DNA of 24,981 nt from Bacillota bacterium (lineage in GTDB: Bacteria; Bacillota_G; Limnochordia; DTU010), in assembly GCA_012799255.1 (NCBI GenBank), contig JAAZLQ010000085.1, forward strand, positions 1 to 24,981, given 5' to 3'. The translations under genes and the position numbers were made by a program. The notes beneath the pieces are model-generated. The model had not been told where the DNA came from. It saw only the letters and a program-made list of their open reading frames with translations, and did not search any database. This document shows, piece after piece, positions 15,805-23,039 of this stretch (position 1 is the first letter of the stretch; every line of letters begins with the position of its first letter).

Positions 15805-16638
15805 TTATTTTGTCGTCTGCATAGCGATACCTTGGGCAAATTGCTTGCGGAACAGAATAAGTACAATCAATGGCGGAAGCATGATCACAAGCGTACCAGC
15901 CATAATAATATTCCACTCAGCTGCTCCCCGCTCCGAAGTATAGAGCATGCGTAAACCCATCTGAGCCACGCGCATATCGGATGCCGTGGTGACGATGTTT
16001 GGCCAGAGATACTCATTCCACATATAGACAAACTCAATTACCAAAAGGGCTGCAATGTTGGTCCAAGAAAGTGGGATCAGGATTCGCCGCAAATACTGCA
16101 TAGGTGTGGCTCCATCTACTCTCGCAGCATCGGCAAGTTCTTCTGGCACCGTCATATAAAACTGACGGAACAAGATGATTCCGGTAGTACTAGCCAAATA
16201 AGGAATGGTGAGTGCTTTAAAGGTATTCAACCAGTTCAAATTCGCCATGGTTTGGTAAAGGGGAATTACCCGAACTGGTAGAGGCATCATTTGGGTAACC
16301 ATACACAAGGGGAACAAGAGCCAGCTCCCTTTGAATTTAAAGTGCGTGAAGGCGAAGGCAGCCAAGATGGAAAAGACGATTTTTCCGATGGCTACTAGTA
16401 CCGCGATGATCATACTATTGGTTAGCACCACTTCCATGCCAATACGGTTCCAAGCTTCCACGATGTTAGGAATCAAACGCTTACCCGGCTTGAGAATGGG
16501 CGGGAAGGCATAGGCGTCCTGGTGGGTATGGGTAGCCATGGTAAAGGCATAAAAAATTGGGAAGGCTACCGCAATTAGAGTCAGGATCAGTATCGCGTGG
16601 ATTCCAAAGTTGATTAATTGCTTACGCTTAATACGCAT
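15805..16638 (-). CDS. ABC transporter permease, UgpE/MalG-like (second cassette)
   Basis: Second permease of the diverged UgpB-like importer. Six hydrophobic segments are visible, beginning at FGIHAILILTLIAVAFPIFY. The EAA loop is ADAARVDGATPMQYLRRILIP, followed by YMWNEYLWPNIVT and AEWNIIMAGTLV segments that parallel those of the 11410-12282 permease, showing the two cassettes are paralogous. At 277 aa it is normal. ATG 16638 follows GGGAGG by 9 bases. It is 14 bases after its partner permease and ends before a terminator. No ATPase gene is nearby. Confidence 0.9.
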   Translation of the reverse strand: MRIKRKQLINFGIHAILILTLIAVAFPIFYAFTMATHTHQDAYAFPPILKPGKRLIPNIVEAWNRIGMEVVLTNSMIIAVLVAIGKIVFSILAAFAFTHFKFKGSWLLFPLCMVTQMMPLPVRVIPLYQTMANLNWLNTFKALTIPYLASTTGIILFRQFYMTVPEELADAARVDGATPMQYLRRILIPLSWTNIAALLVIEFVYMWNEYLWPNIVTTASDMRVAQMGLRMLYTSERGAAEWNIIMAGTLVIMLPPLIVLILFRKQFAQGIAMQTTK

Positions 16639-16652
16639 TATACGGCACCTCC

Positions 16653-17537
16653 CTAACGATTATAAACGGATTTTTTAGTTGATGTATAGATTTGAAACGC
16701 TCCGACAATTGCCACCATGATGAAGAGGATCACGGACTGGGCAGCAGCTTGCCCTTCTTGCATTCTACCAAAACCATCTCGGTAGATTTTATAGATCAAG
16801 AACTCAGTAGTACGGTTGGGCCCGCCTTGAGTTACTACATCAATCAAACCGAATGATTGGAAGAAGGCATAAACTGTATTAACAAAGATTAAGAAGGCCG
16901 TGGTCGGACTAAGCATAGGGAATGTTACAACCCAAAATGTTTGCCAGGCGTTGGCCCCATCAATGGCAGCTGCCTCCTTAAGTTCATGGGGTACATTTTG
17001 AAGACCAGCCACAAAGAAGCAAATATTATAGCCTAACATTACCCACACAGAGGCTACCGTAACCAAAATAAACGCGGCCACCGTGTCGGTGAAGTAGTTG
17101 ATGCGATATCCTGTCAAATCTGCTATAGCATGAGTTAAAATACCAATGGAAGGATCAAAGATTAATGACCACATGACCCCCGCAATAATAGGAGACATAG
17201 CATATGTCCAAATGAATGCGACCTGGTAAAACCCAGCTCCTCTAATCTTTTGGGTAGTGAGGATGGCAATAAACAGTGAAATCGTTAAGCCTACGCCGAT
17301 CACCAACACGGAAAAAATGAGAGTGTTCTTGAAACTAGATAAATATTCTGCAGACTGAAACATTTCAACGTAGTTTCGCCAACCAACATAGCGTAATTGG
17401 CGACCGAATGGGGACACGCGGAAAAATGATTGATAAACCGCCTGGCCAAACGGAACAATCAAGAAAGCAATAATAACTGTCAGTGACGGAAAAATCAGCC
17501 CGTACGGGAGAATGCGGTGTTTAGGAAACCTATCCAC
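16653..17537 (-). CDS. ABC transporter permease, UgpA/MalF-like (second cassette)
   Basis: First permease of the second cassette, 294 aa with six hydrophobic segments. The EAA loop KEAAAIDGANAWQTFWVVTFP and the TQGGPNRTTEFLIYKIY segment match the same parts of the ugpA-like gene at 12279-13163, including the following AAAQSVILF helix. Start is GTG 17537 with AGGAGG 7 bases upstream. The gene follows the binding-protein gene after an 88-base spacer holding a hairpin. Confidence 0.9.
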   Translation of the reverse strand: MDRFPKHRILPYGLIFPSLTVIIAFLIVPFGQAVYQSFFRVSPFGRQLRYVGWRNYVEMFQSAEYLSSFKNTLIFSVLVIGVGLTISLFIAILTTQKIRGAGFYQVAFIWTYAMSPIIAGVMWSLIFDPSIGILTHAIADLTGYRINYFTDTVAAFILVTVASVWVMLGYNICFFVAGLQNVPHELKEAAAIDGANAWQTFWVVTFPMLSPTTAFLIFVNTVYAFFQSFGLIDVVTQGGPNRTTEFLIYKIYRDGFGRMQEGQAAAQSVILFIMVAIVGAFQIYTSTKKSVYNR

Positions 17538-17571
17538 GAAAAACCTCCTAGCACTAGTACGATATCAGAGA

Positions 17572-17599
17572 GATCACCGGAGGCAAGGCTCCGGTGATC
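17572..17599 (-). other. Intercistronic hairpin between binding-protein and permease genes (second cassette)
   Basis: An 11-bp perfect stem (GATCACCGGAG at 17572-17582 with 17589-17599) and a 6-base loop, 26 bases after the binding-protein stop. No U-run follows on the minus strand. Position, but not sequence, matches the hairpins at 6514-6536 and 13188-13220. Confidence 0.78.
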
Positions 17600-17625
17600 A
17601 TGTGAACTACATAATAAGCCTATAC

Positions 17626-18942
17626 TTAGTCGAGGAACTCGTTGTATTCAGCAAGTAATGCGTTGATCTGTTGAGCCGAATACTCGAGGGCGGCACGTTG
17701 GTCTTCGCCACGGGCAACTTTTTCTAGAGCGTCACGTACCCACTCTCTGGCCATGGCAAATGGTCCCATACGCATACCTGAAGCGGCGTTACCTTCAGTT
17801 TTGCCGGAGAGAATCTGCAAGAAGGCAGTGAGATGGTTCGGGCTTTGTGTAAACCAGCCTTCATCCATGAGTGCCTGCATAGCAGCATTTGTTGCTGGGA
17901 AGTAACCGGTATTCTTATGCCAGTATACTCCCACTTCGATATCGGAGAGGAACTTGAAGAATTCAAAGATTACTCTCAATTCTTCGTCGGTTACACGGTT
18001 AGAAACATACAAGCTGTTTCCACCAATGAGTACGTTCCCACGTGGGTAGTCGTCGCTGAGACGAGGCAAAAAGGTGGTCCGTACTTCAAAGTTATCTCCA
18101 ACGGTGCTAAGGACGCCATCCAAAGAAGATGTGGATTGCATCAAGAAGGTAATTTCACCACTATTGAACGCACCGTTAGCATTGTATTCAGCGCCACCAT
18201 AGATCCATACATTATCGGCAGCCATCTTGCCCCAAATTTCCATGAGCTCATCGGTGAACTTATTTGGCCAGGTTACTTCAGTTGGGTAACCTTCACGGCC
18301 GTTACCCATGTTAGCAAACTCGATATCATGGAGGGCTAACTGGGTTTCAAACATCCAATCGGGCCAACCGGTGGACATGGCGTGTTTTACTACACCAGCT
18401 TCAATCAGCTTAAGTCCCATTTCGTACATCTCTTGCCATGTACGTGGTGGTTGATCTGGATCTAGACCCGCTTGACGCATATGATCAGCGTTGTAATACA
18501 GCATTGCTGAAGATGATGCAAATGGCCAGGACCAGAGATTTCCGTCTTTAGAGTAGTAGCGAACAATCGGAGCAATGTACTGTCCGAAATCCCACTCTTC
18601 GCCGAGGCGCTCGGGGATTTGATAAGCAGGAATGATCATGCCACTGTCGTGCATTGCTTGAGTTCCTACCTCATAAACTTGGACTATACCTGGTTCTTGT
18701 CCAACAGGGTAGGCAGCCATGAAGCGAGTTAGACCTTCTTCATAAGTACCAATAAGAACAGGTTGAATTTGATGGGCGGGATTAATGGCATTAAATTGCT
18801 CTACAAGATTGTTGAGAACCGTAAGCCGTGAACCCGTCATACTGTGCCAAAACTCCACTGTCGTCGTTTGCGCTAAGGCTAGCCCTGGAAGGCAGAGTGC
18901 CAGGACTAAGGCAATTAGCAGAACGTTTCTTGCTCGATACAT
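17626..18942 (-). CDS. Substrate-binding protein, diverged UgpB-like (second cassette)
   Basis: Exported solute receptor, 438 aa, with signal peptide 1-24 (cleavage after LALA) and no lipobox. It shares the UgpB framework with the 13230-14543 protein: VEFWHSMTGSRL, PGIVQVYEVGTQAM, FASSSAMLYYNAD, AGLDPDQPPRTWQEM, TGWPDW, LIGGNSLYVSN, YWHKNTGYFPAT and SGMRMGPFAMAREWV with the conserved Arg. It differs where UgpB has the GLPFASKGNGFDG segment (here DIEFANMGNGREG), so the ligand may differ from glycerol-3-phosphate. ATG 18942 follows GGAGG by 7 bases. It heads a three-gene operon with two permeases and no regulator. Confidence 0.88.
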   Translation of the reverse strand: MYRARNVLLIALVLALCLPGLALAQTTTVEFWHSMTGSRLTVLNNLVEQFNAINPAHQIQPVLIGTYEEGLTRFMAAYPVGQEPGIVQVYEVGTQAMHDSGMIIPAYQIPERLGEEWDFGQYIAPIVRYYSKDGNLWSWPFASSSAMLYYNADHMRQAGLDPDQPPRTWQEMYEMGLKLIEAGVVKHAMSTGWPDWMFETQLALHDIEFANMGNGREGYPTEVTWPNKFTDELMEIWGKMAADNVWIYGGAEYNANGAFNSGEITFLMQSTSSLDGVLSTVGDNFEVRTTFLPRLSDDYPRGNVLIGGNSLYVSNRVTDEELRVIFEFFKFLSDIEVGVYWHKNTGYFPATNAAMQALMDEGWFTQSPNHLTAFLQILSGKTEGNAASGMRMGPFAMAREWVRDALEKVARGEDQRAALEYSAQQINALLAEYNEFLD

Positions 18943-19019
18943 TAAAGCACCTCCAAAAATATTTTGTTATTGTTAGTATTTCGCTACGAACCCGGTTATC
19001 CCTGCATTATTGTAAAAAA

Positions 19020-19035
19020 AATGCACTAACGCATT
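19020..19035. promoter_or_regulatory. Inverted repeat upstream of the second UgpB-like operon (candidate operator)
   Basis: AATGC and GCATT arms, 6 bases apart, lie about 80 bases upstream of the 18942 start and next to a TACAAT-like -10 box on the minus strand (19014-19009). The spacing to a -35 is not convincing. It may control the minus-strand importer or the divergent plus-strand peptide gene. Confidence 0.25.
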
Positions 19036-19127
19036 AAGCTTGTCTTGATACATTTTAAGTCTAAGGCGAAATGGTTATAGAAAAATTAGTAGAAGTTTTA
19101 TAAATACCAGCTTAGGGGGATGAAATA

Positions 19128-19238
19128 ATGCAGCGAGCACTTAAATTGGTTCTATATAGTCTAGTAACTTTGCTTTTTCTTTTTGCAGTGTCGTCCATAC
19201 TAGGGGATCAACGACTTCTTCCTGCGGTGTTTGCCTGA
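19128..19238 (+). CDS. Putative 36-aa hydrophobic membrane peptide
   Basis: A short plus-strand ORF starting at ATG 19128, with AGGGGG 8 bases upstream, and stopping at TGA 19236-19238. The peptide begins MQRALKLVLYSLVTLLFLF, one basic N-tail and a single hydrophobic segment of about 19 residues, ending GDQRLLPAVFA. It could be a small membrane protein or a bare signal-like leader. It is followed at once by a short terminator-like hairpin and then by the lipoprotein gene. No family is recognised. Supporting points are the RBS and the divergent position. Against it are the short length and lack of any comparison. Confidence 0.4.
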   Translation: MQRALKLVLYSLVTLLFLFAVSSILGDQRLLPAVFA

Positions 19239-19251
19239 GGCAGGCTTTTTT
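19233..19251 (+). terminator. Short terminator-like hairpin after the small ORF
   Basis: A GCCTG/CAGGC stem (19233-19237 with 19241-19245), a 3-base loop and six T residues. The stem is only 5 bp and overlaps the last codons of the small ORF. It could be a weak terminator or an attenuator before the lipoprotein gene. Confidence 0.5.
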
Positions 19252-19257
19252 ACTCTT

Positions 19258-19301
19258 GGCGCCGAAAAAATATAGGCGCTTGGGCGGAAGTTTTACCGCC
19301 T
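19258..19301 (+). other. Two tandem hairpins in the leader of the lipoprotein gene
   Basis: GGCGCC (19258-19263) can pair with GGCGCT (19275-19280), and GGGCGG (19282-19287) with CCGCCT (19296-19301), giving two adjacent short GC stems, each closed by a G-U pair, with A-rich or U-rich loops. Neither is followed by a T run. This may be a structured 5' leader; no known riboswitch class is recognised. Confidence 0.35.
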
Positions 19302-19337
19302 GATCAATAAACAATTGGAAAGGATTGAGTAGTTACA

Positions 19338-20189
19338 TTGCAACAACGAACTCTAGTAATGATTGTAACAATAGTTCTCCTAGCCTCATTAACCACAGGA
19401 TGTATAGGAGGTTTGGGAAACTCCAGCACCACACCGATCACTATTTCAGGAATAATTGTAGATCAAACAAAAACGTTGGATTACATTGATGTTTACCTAA
19501 ATGACACCTTCCAAACGGTCCGTTTTAACGACAAGAATGAAGGAACATTTACTTTCGAAGTTCCCGCTGGCAACTATCAATTATGGGCATGGAAGGGTGC
19601 GGAATGGGGTAAAGATGGAGTCGCGATTGCAAAGCAGGTGTATGCCAACAAGGATATGACAGAGGAACTGGAAGTAAACACCGAGCACTTGCATCAACTA
19701 AGGATTTACACCCACAACGATCCCGATGTAAAGCAAATAAACATCTCAAATCTGGACGAGAAGCCGAGCGTATCCTATGGTCCATCTGTGGACGCGTTAC
19801 AAAAGCAGCACGTCCAAACAATAGTTCATAATGACGGAGATGAGAGTTATAGCATAAATCTTCAAAACGTTGTGATTGGAAAACACAGTTTTATAAAACT
19901 TGATTTTGCCGGCAAGCGGCAAACCATGTGTGTTCCTGTTTTCTTCATGGAATTACCCGAAGTTACAGCCGAGATAAACAAGGAAAAAGTCACACTGGAA
20001 TGGTTGAAGGTCGAAGAGGCAACGGAATACAAAGTAGCGAAATTTAATCCCCACGATGACTTCGATATCCCTGGCGCTATACAAGACACGGAATTTGAGA
20101 TTGAGCTCGAAAGGCTCCTTGCTGGCAAAAATGACATTTGGGTTCAAGCCTTTAAATGGAAAATGGACAGTTCTTGGCAGAATCCATGA
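19338..20189 (+). CDS. Putative lipoprotein of unknown function, beta-sandwich type
   Basis: The N-terminus is a lipoprotein signal (basic start, hydrophobic core, lipobox LTTGC with Cys22), so the protein is probably anchored outside the cytoplasmic membrane. The mature part begins with a segment like a carboxypeptidase-regulatory or transthyretin-like beta-sandwich (ITISGIIVDQ to FEVPAGNYQLWAW) and ends with an fn3-like stretch (VTLEWLKVEEATEYKVAKF). No catalytic motif is visible. The start is uncertain: TTG 19338 has its nearest purine site (AAAGGA) 13 bases away, and the next in-frame ATG (19359) has none but would leave too short a signal. It stands alone and ends before a strong terminator. 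No function is assigned. Confidence 0.7.
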   Translation: MQQRTLVMIVTIVLLASLTTGCIGGLGNSSTTPITISGIIVDQTKTLDYIDVYLNDTFQTVRFNDKNEGTFTFEVPAGNYQLWAWKGAEWGKDGVAIAKQVYANKDMTEELEVNTEHLHQLRIYTHNDPDVKQINISNLDEKPSVSYGPSVDALQKQHVQTIVHNDGDESYSINLQNVVIGKHSFIKLDFAGKRQTMCVPVFFMELPEVTAEINKEKVTLEWLKVEEATEYKVAKFNPHDDFDIPGAIQDTEFEIELERLLAGKNDIWVQAFKWKMDSSWQNP

Positions 20190-20226
20190 CTTCCATAAAA
20201 GTCTTTGTCGAAGCGGATTAATATGC

Positions 20227-20259
20227 AAAGGAGAGCTCACCGCGAGCTCTCCTTTTTTT
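20227..20259 (+). terminator. Intrinsic terminator between the lipoprotein gene and nrdG
   Basis: A 12-bp stem (AAAGGAGAGCTC at 20227-20238 with 20244-20255), a 5-base loop and a T run to 20259. It ends plus-strand transcription from the lipoprotein gene and overlaps the stop codon of convergent nrdG, for which it might also serve. Confidence 0.9.
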
Positions 20260-20950
20260 AACTGTTTATACCTCGTAACACTACTTCGGTTCCCGCCGCC
20301 TGCAAGATTTCTTTGGCCTTTATAAACCAAGTAGCATCAAAAGGAGTAATTTCACCATAACTAGGATCCAAAGTTTTCTGCGGACGGAACTGTTGCAAAG
20401 CGTAGCGGGGAACTGGTCCTAGGGCCTTTTGAATCAACTCTAGTCCTTCTAAGTCGATTAGCCCTGGCACTACCGTAGTTCTTAGCTCATACTCCACCTG
20501 GCTTTCCCGCAATACATTGACTGACTCAACAACCTGAGCGAAAGTCAAGGCTACTCGGGTGGCCTCAGCGTAAAGCTGCGGAGGAGCTTTAATGTCCACC
20601 GCCACATAATCCAGTAAGTCTTGCTCCAAAAGCTCTGCTAGAACTTGCGACCGTGAGCCATTGGTATCTAACTTAATGTTAAACCCTAGTGTTTTAATGC
20701 GTTTTGCGAAGTCTGCCAAACCTCTTTGTAAGGTGGGCTCACCACCAGTGATGCAGACCCCATCGAGCAAACCAACACGCTTTTCCAAAAGCGTGAAGAA
20801 CTGCCCACTATCAACTTGTTCTTTCCCTTCAACAAGCTCCACATTGTGGCAGAACGGGCAGCGTAAGTTACATCCTAAAGTGAAAACGGTGGCCGCTGGT
20901 AAACCAGGATAATCCACTAAACTAAAGGGCATGATACCGCCTATGATCAT
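20258..20950 (-). CDS. nrdG: Anaerobic ribonucleoside-triphosphate reductase activating protein (radical SAM)
   Basis: A radical SAM activase that installs the glycyl radical on NrdD under anaerobic conditions. The iron-sulfur motif CNLRCPFC has Cys27, Cys31 and Cys34, followed by the SAM-binding TGGEPTLQ segment and DTNGSRS. At 230 aa it is longer than E. coli NrdG and fits the NrdG2/pyruvate-formate-lyase-activase-like type. ATG 20950 overlaps the nrdD stop by 4 bases (ATGA), so it is translationally coupled and has no strong RBS of its own. It should share the B12-responsive leader upstream of nrdD. Confidence 0.93.
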   Translation of the reverse strand: MIIGGIMPFSLVDYPGLPAATVFTLGCNLRCPFCHNVELVEGKEQVDSGQFFTLLEKRVGLLDGVCITGGEPTLQRGLADFAKRIKTLGFNIKLDTNGSRSQVLAELLEQDLLDYVAVDIKAPPQLYAEATRVALTFAQVVESVNVLRESQVEYELRTTVVPGLIDLEGLELIQKALGPVPRYALQQFRPQKTLDPSYGEITPFDATWFIKAKEILQAAGTEVVLRGINS

Positions 20951-22737
20951 GAGGCTGTTTCCACCGCAAAAGTCCGCCTTTCAGCGTACTCTGACTTTTT
21001 CCCTAAGTTCCAATTCTTCACAGGACGGTAAAAGCCCACTACCCTGCTCCACACCTCTGTCTCTTTCCCGCAAGTTGGGCAACTCTTTTCTTCACCACGG
21101 AGGTAACCGTGCTCTGGACAAATACTAAAGGTGGGGGTGAGTGTAAAGTAGGGTATCTCATAGCGGTTAAAGACCGTCTGCAAGGTGCGTTTAACTGCAG
21201 TTAGATCATCCACTTCTTCACCTAAAAACGCATGGAAGACAGTCCCGCCAGTATACAAGGTTTGCAAATTATTTTGTAGCTCTAGGGCCTCAAAAAGGTC
21301 TGTGGTGTAACCAACTGGAAGTTGAGTTGAGTTGGTGTAATACGGTTCATGCTTACCACCAGCTGCTTTTATATCTGGATAAATCTGCTTATCCAATCTA
21401 GCCAGACGATAAGAAGTTCCTTCCGCCGGAGTGGCTTCTAGATTAAAAAGCTCGCCTGTCTCTTCTTGAAACTCAACTAGCCGATTTCTCATATGCCCGA
21501 GCACTTCTTGGGCAAACTCCAGCCCTTCAGAAGAGGTTAAATCCCACCCCTTAAAATTCTGCAAAGCCTCGTGCATGCCGACTAAACCAATGGTGTTAAA
21601 GTGGTTGGCCCAGTATTTGCCAAACCTTTGATACACATCTTCTAAGTAAACTTTAGAATAGGGATATAGACCCCTTCCCATGAGTTCTTCCAACACTTGC
21701 CGTTTTAGTAACAGGCTCTCTTTAGCCAGAACCATTAAACGATCCAAACGGGCAAAAAACTCTTCCCGGGTCGCGCTTAAGTATCCAATGCGGGTTAGAT
21801 TAATGGTAACCACACCAATGGAACCTGTAAGGGGATTGGCACCAAAGAGGCCTCCGCCCCGTTTACGGAGCTCCCTGGCATCGAGACGCAAACGGCAACA
21901 CATACTGCGCACGTCATCAGGTGATAAATCGGAGTTGATAAAGTTAGTAAAGTAAGGAGTACCGTATTTGGCAGTCATTGCCAAGACTTTCTCAAAAACA
22001 GTCGAATCCCAATCTAAGTCCTTGGTGATGTTATAGGTAGGTATGGGGAAACTAAAAGCCCTGCCCTTCGCGTCACCTTCCATCATCACTTCACAGAAAG
22101 CCTCGTTGATCATATCCATCTCTTTTTGGTAATCTCCATAACAACTATCCTGATACTCCCCGCCGATAATCACAGGGCTATTGGCTAAAGAGCCAGATGG
22201 GGTTAAATCCATGGTGATATTTACAAAGGGTGTTTGAAAGCCCACCCTGGTTGGCACATTTAGATTAAAGACAAACTCCTGCAAAGCTTGTTTTACTTGC
22301 CCGTAATCAAGCCTGTCATAGGCAATGAAAGGAGCCAGATAAGTGTCAAAACTAGCAAATGCTTGGGCTCCCGCCGCTTCACCTTGCAGCGTATAAAAAA
22401 AGTTAACTACCTGACCTAAGGCGGTTCTAAAATGCTTAGCTGGTGTGCTCTCCACCTTTTCACTAACTCCAGCAAATCCTTTTAGCAAAAGGTCTTCTAG
22501 GTTCCAACCGCAGCAATAGGGAGAAAGTAAACCCAAATCGTGGATATGAAAATCACCATGGATATGAGCCTCCCCAATCTCCTCCGAATAAACTTCTTCC
22601 AACCAGTACTTAGAACTTACTGCCGAGATAATATGGTTGTTCAGTCCTTGTAGAGAGTAGTTCATGTTGCTGTTCTCATTTACACGCCAATCCGATCTGG
22701 CAATGTATTCTGCAATCATACTTTGGACGTTTTTCAT
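20947..22737 (-). CDS. nrdD: Anaerobic ribonucleoside-triphosphate reductase (class III), without ATP-cone
   Basis: Reduces ribonucleoside triphosphates to deoxyribonucleotides without oxygen or B12. The catalytic barrel begins almost at once (SDWRVNENSNMNYSLQGLNN at residues 15-34); HIHGDFHIHDLG, SMCCRLRLD and RGGGLFGANPLTGSIGVV are family landmarks. Zinc-site residues near the C-terminus are Cys540, His543, Cys553 and Cys556; the glycyl-radical site is in RVVGFYRPV, Gly568. At 596 aa it is about 100 residues shorter than the common form because the N-terminal ATP-cone is absent. ATG 22737 follows GGGGAGG by 8 bases. The leader holds a cobalamin riboswitch and terminator, so expression should fall when B12 is plentiful. 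Confidence 0.95.
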   Translation of the reverse strand: MKNVQSMIAEYIARSDWRVNENSNMNYSLQGLNNHIISAVSSKYWLEEVYSEEIGEAHIHGDFHIHDLGLLSPYCCGWNLEDLLLKGFAGVSEKVESTPAKHFRTALGQVVNFFYTLQGEAAGAQAFASFDTYLAPFIAYDRLDYGQVKQALQEFVFNLNVPTRVGFQTPFVNITMDLTPSGSLANSPVIIGGEYQDSCYGDYQKEMDMINEAFCEVMMEGDAKGRAFSFPIPTYNITKDLDWDSTVFEKVLAMTAKYGTPYFTNFINSDLSPDDVRSMCCRLRLDARELRKRGGGLFGANPLTGSIGVVTINLTRIGYLSATREEFFARLDRLMVLAKESLLLKRQVLEELMGRGLYPYSKVYLEDVYQRFGKYWANHFNTIGLVGMHEALQNFKGWDLTSSEGLEFAQEVLGHMRNRLVEFQEETGELFNLEATPAEGTSYRLARLDKQIYPDIKAAGGKHEPYYTNSTQLPVGYTTDLFEALELQNNLQTLYTGGTVFHAFLGEEVDDLTAVKRTLQTVFNRYEIPYFTLTPTFSICPEHGYLRGEEKSCPTCGKETEVWSRVVGFYRPVKNWNLGKKSEYAERRTFAVETAS

Positions 22738-22760
22738 TACGAATACCTCCCCTTACAGAT

Positions 22761-22786
22761 AAAAAAAGCCCATCAAGGGGATGGGT
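22761..22786 (-). terminator. Terminator of the cobalamin riboswitch expression platform
   Basis: On the minus strand ACCCATC pairs with GATGGGC (22786-22780 with 22774-22768), then seven U residues (22767-22761), all upstream of the nrdD RBS. Lying between aptamer and gene, it is the likely switch that stops transcription when cobalamin is bound. Confidence 0.8.
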
Positions 22787-22815
22787 TATACAGGCGTGGC
22801 CAAAAAGCAACGCGC

Positions 22816-23012
22816 AATATGCCCACCTCACTTCCCTCTGAAGAAGGTGTCCATCTCCACACAGGTTAGGTCTCCGGACTTCTAGGTCATCCGCAATCGG
22901 CTCCTTCTCAGGAGTAAATTCCCAATGGACTTTTGCCGATCTTGTCACTAATCACCGTAGCAGGGGCTGTACCGGATTTGCACCGGTTTCCCTTACAACC
23001 TGCTGGGCTTAT
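22816..23012 (-). promoter_or_regulatory. Cobalamin (B12) riboswitch
   Basis: Read on the minus strand, the leader has the conserved AAGGGAA, GGTGCAAATCCGGTACAGCC and CCTGCTACGGTGA blocks (around 22995-22935) in the right order and spacing, and a B12-box-like AGTCCGGAGACCTAACCTG at 22880-22862. GCCCA (23008-23004) can pair with TGGGC (22825-22821) as the closing P1 helix. It controls nrdD-nrdG. No convincing promoter lies in the 27 bases between it and the upstream HAD gene, so the promoter is inside that gene or shared with it. Confidence 0.93.
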
Positions 23013-23039
23013 TCAGTTGTTCTATTCGTCGCGCCGAGA

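Noticed and set aside
15659..15916. An 86-codon N-terminal extension of the LysM protein
   Set aside because: It would be translated through the upstream operon's terminator and into the permease gene, while ATG 15658 has a good RBS and gives a normal membrane anchor.
22676..22948. A 90-codon minus-strand ORF upstream of nrdD, considered as a possible ATP-cone remnant
   Set aside because: It lies inside the cobalamin riboswitch and shows no ATP-cone motif.
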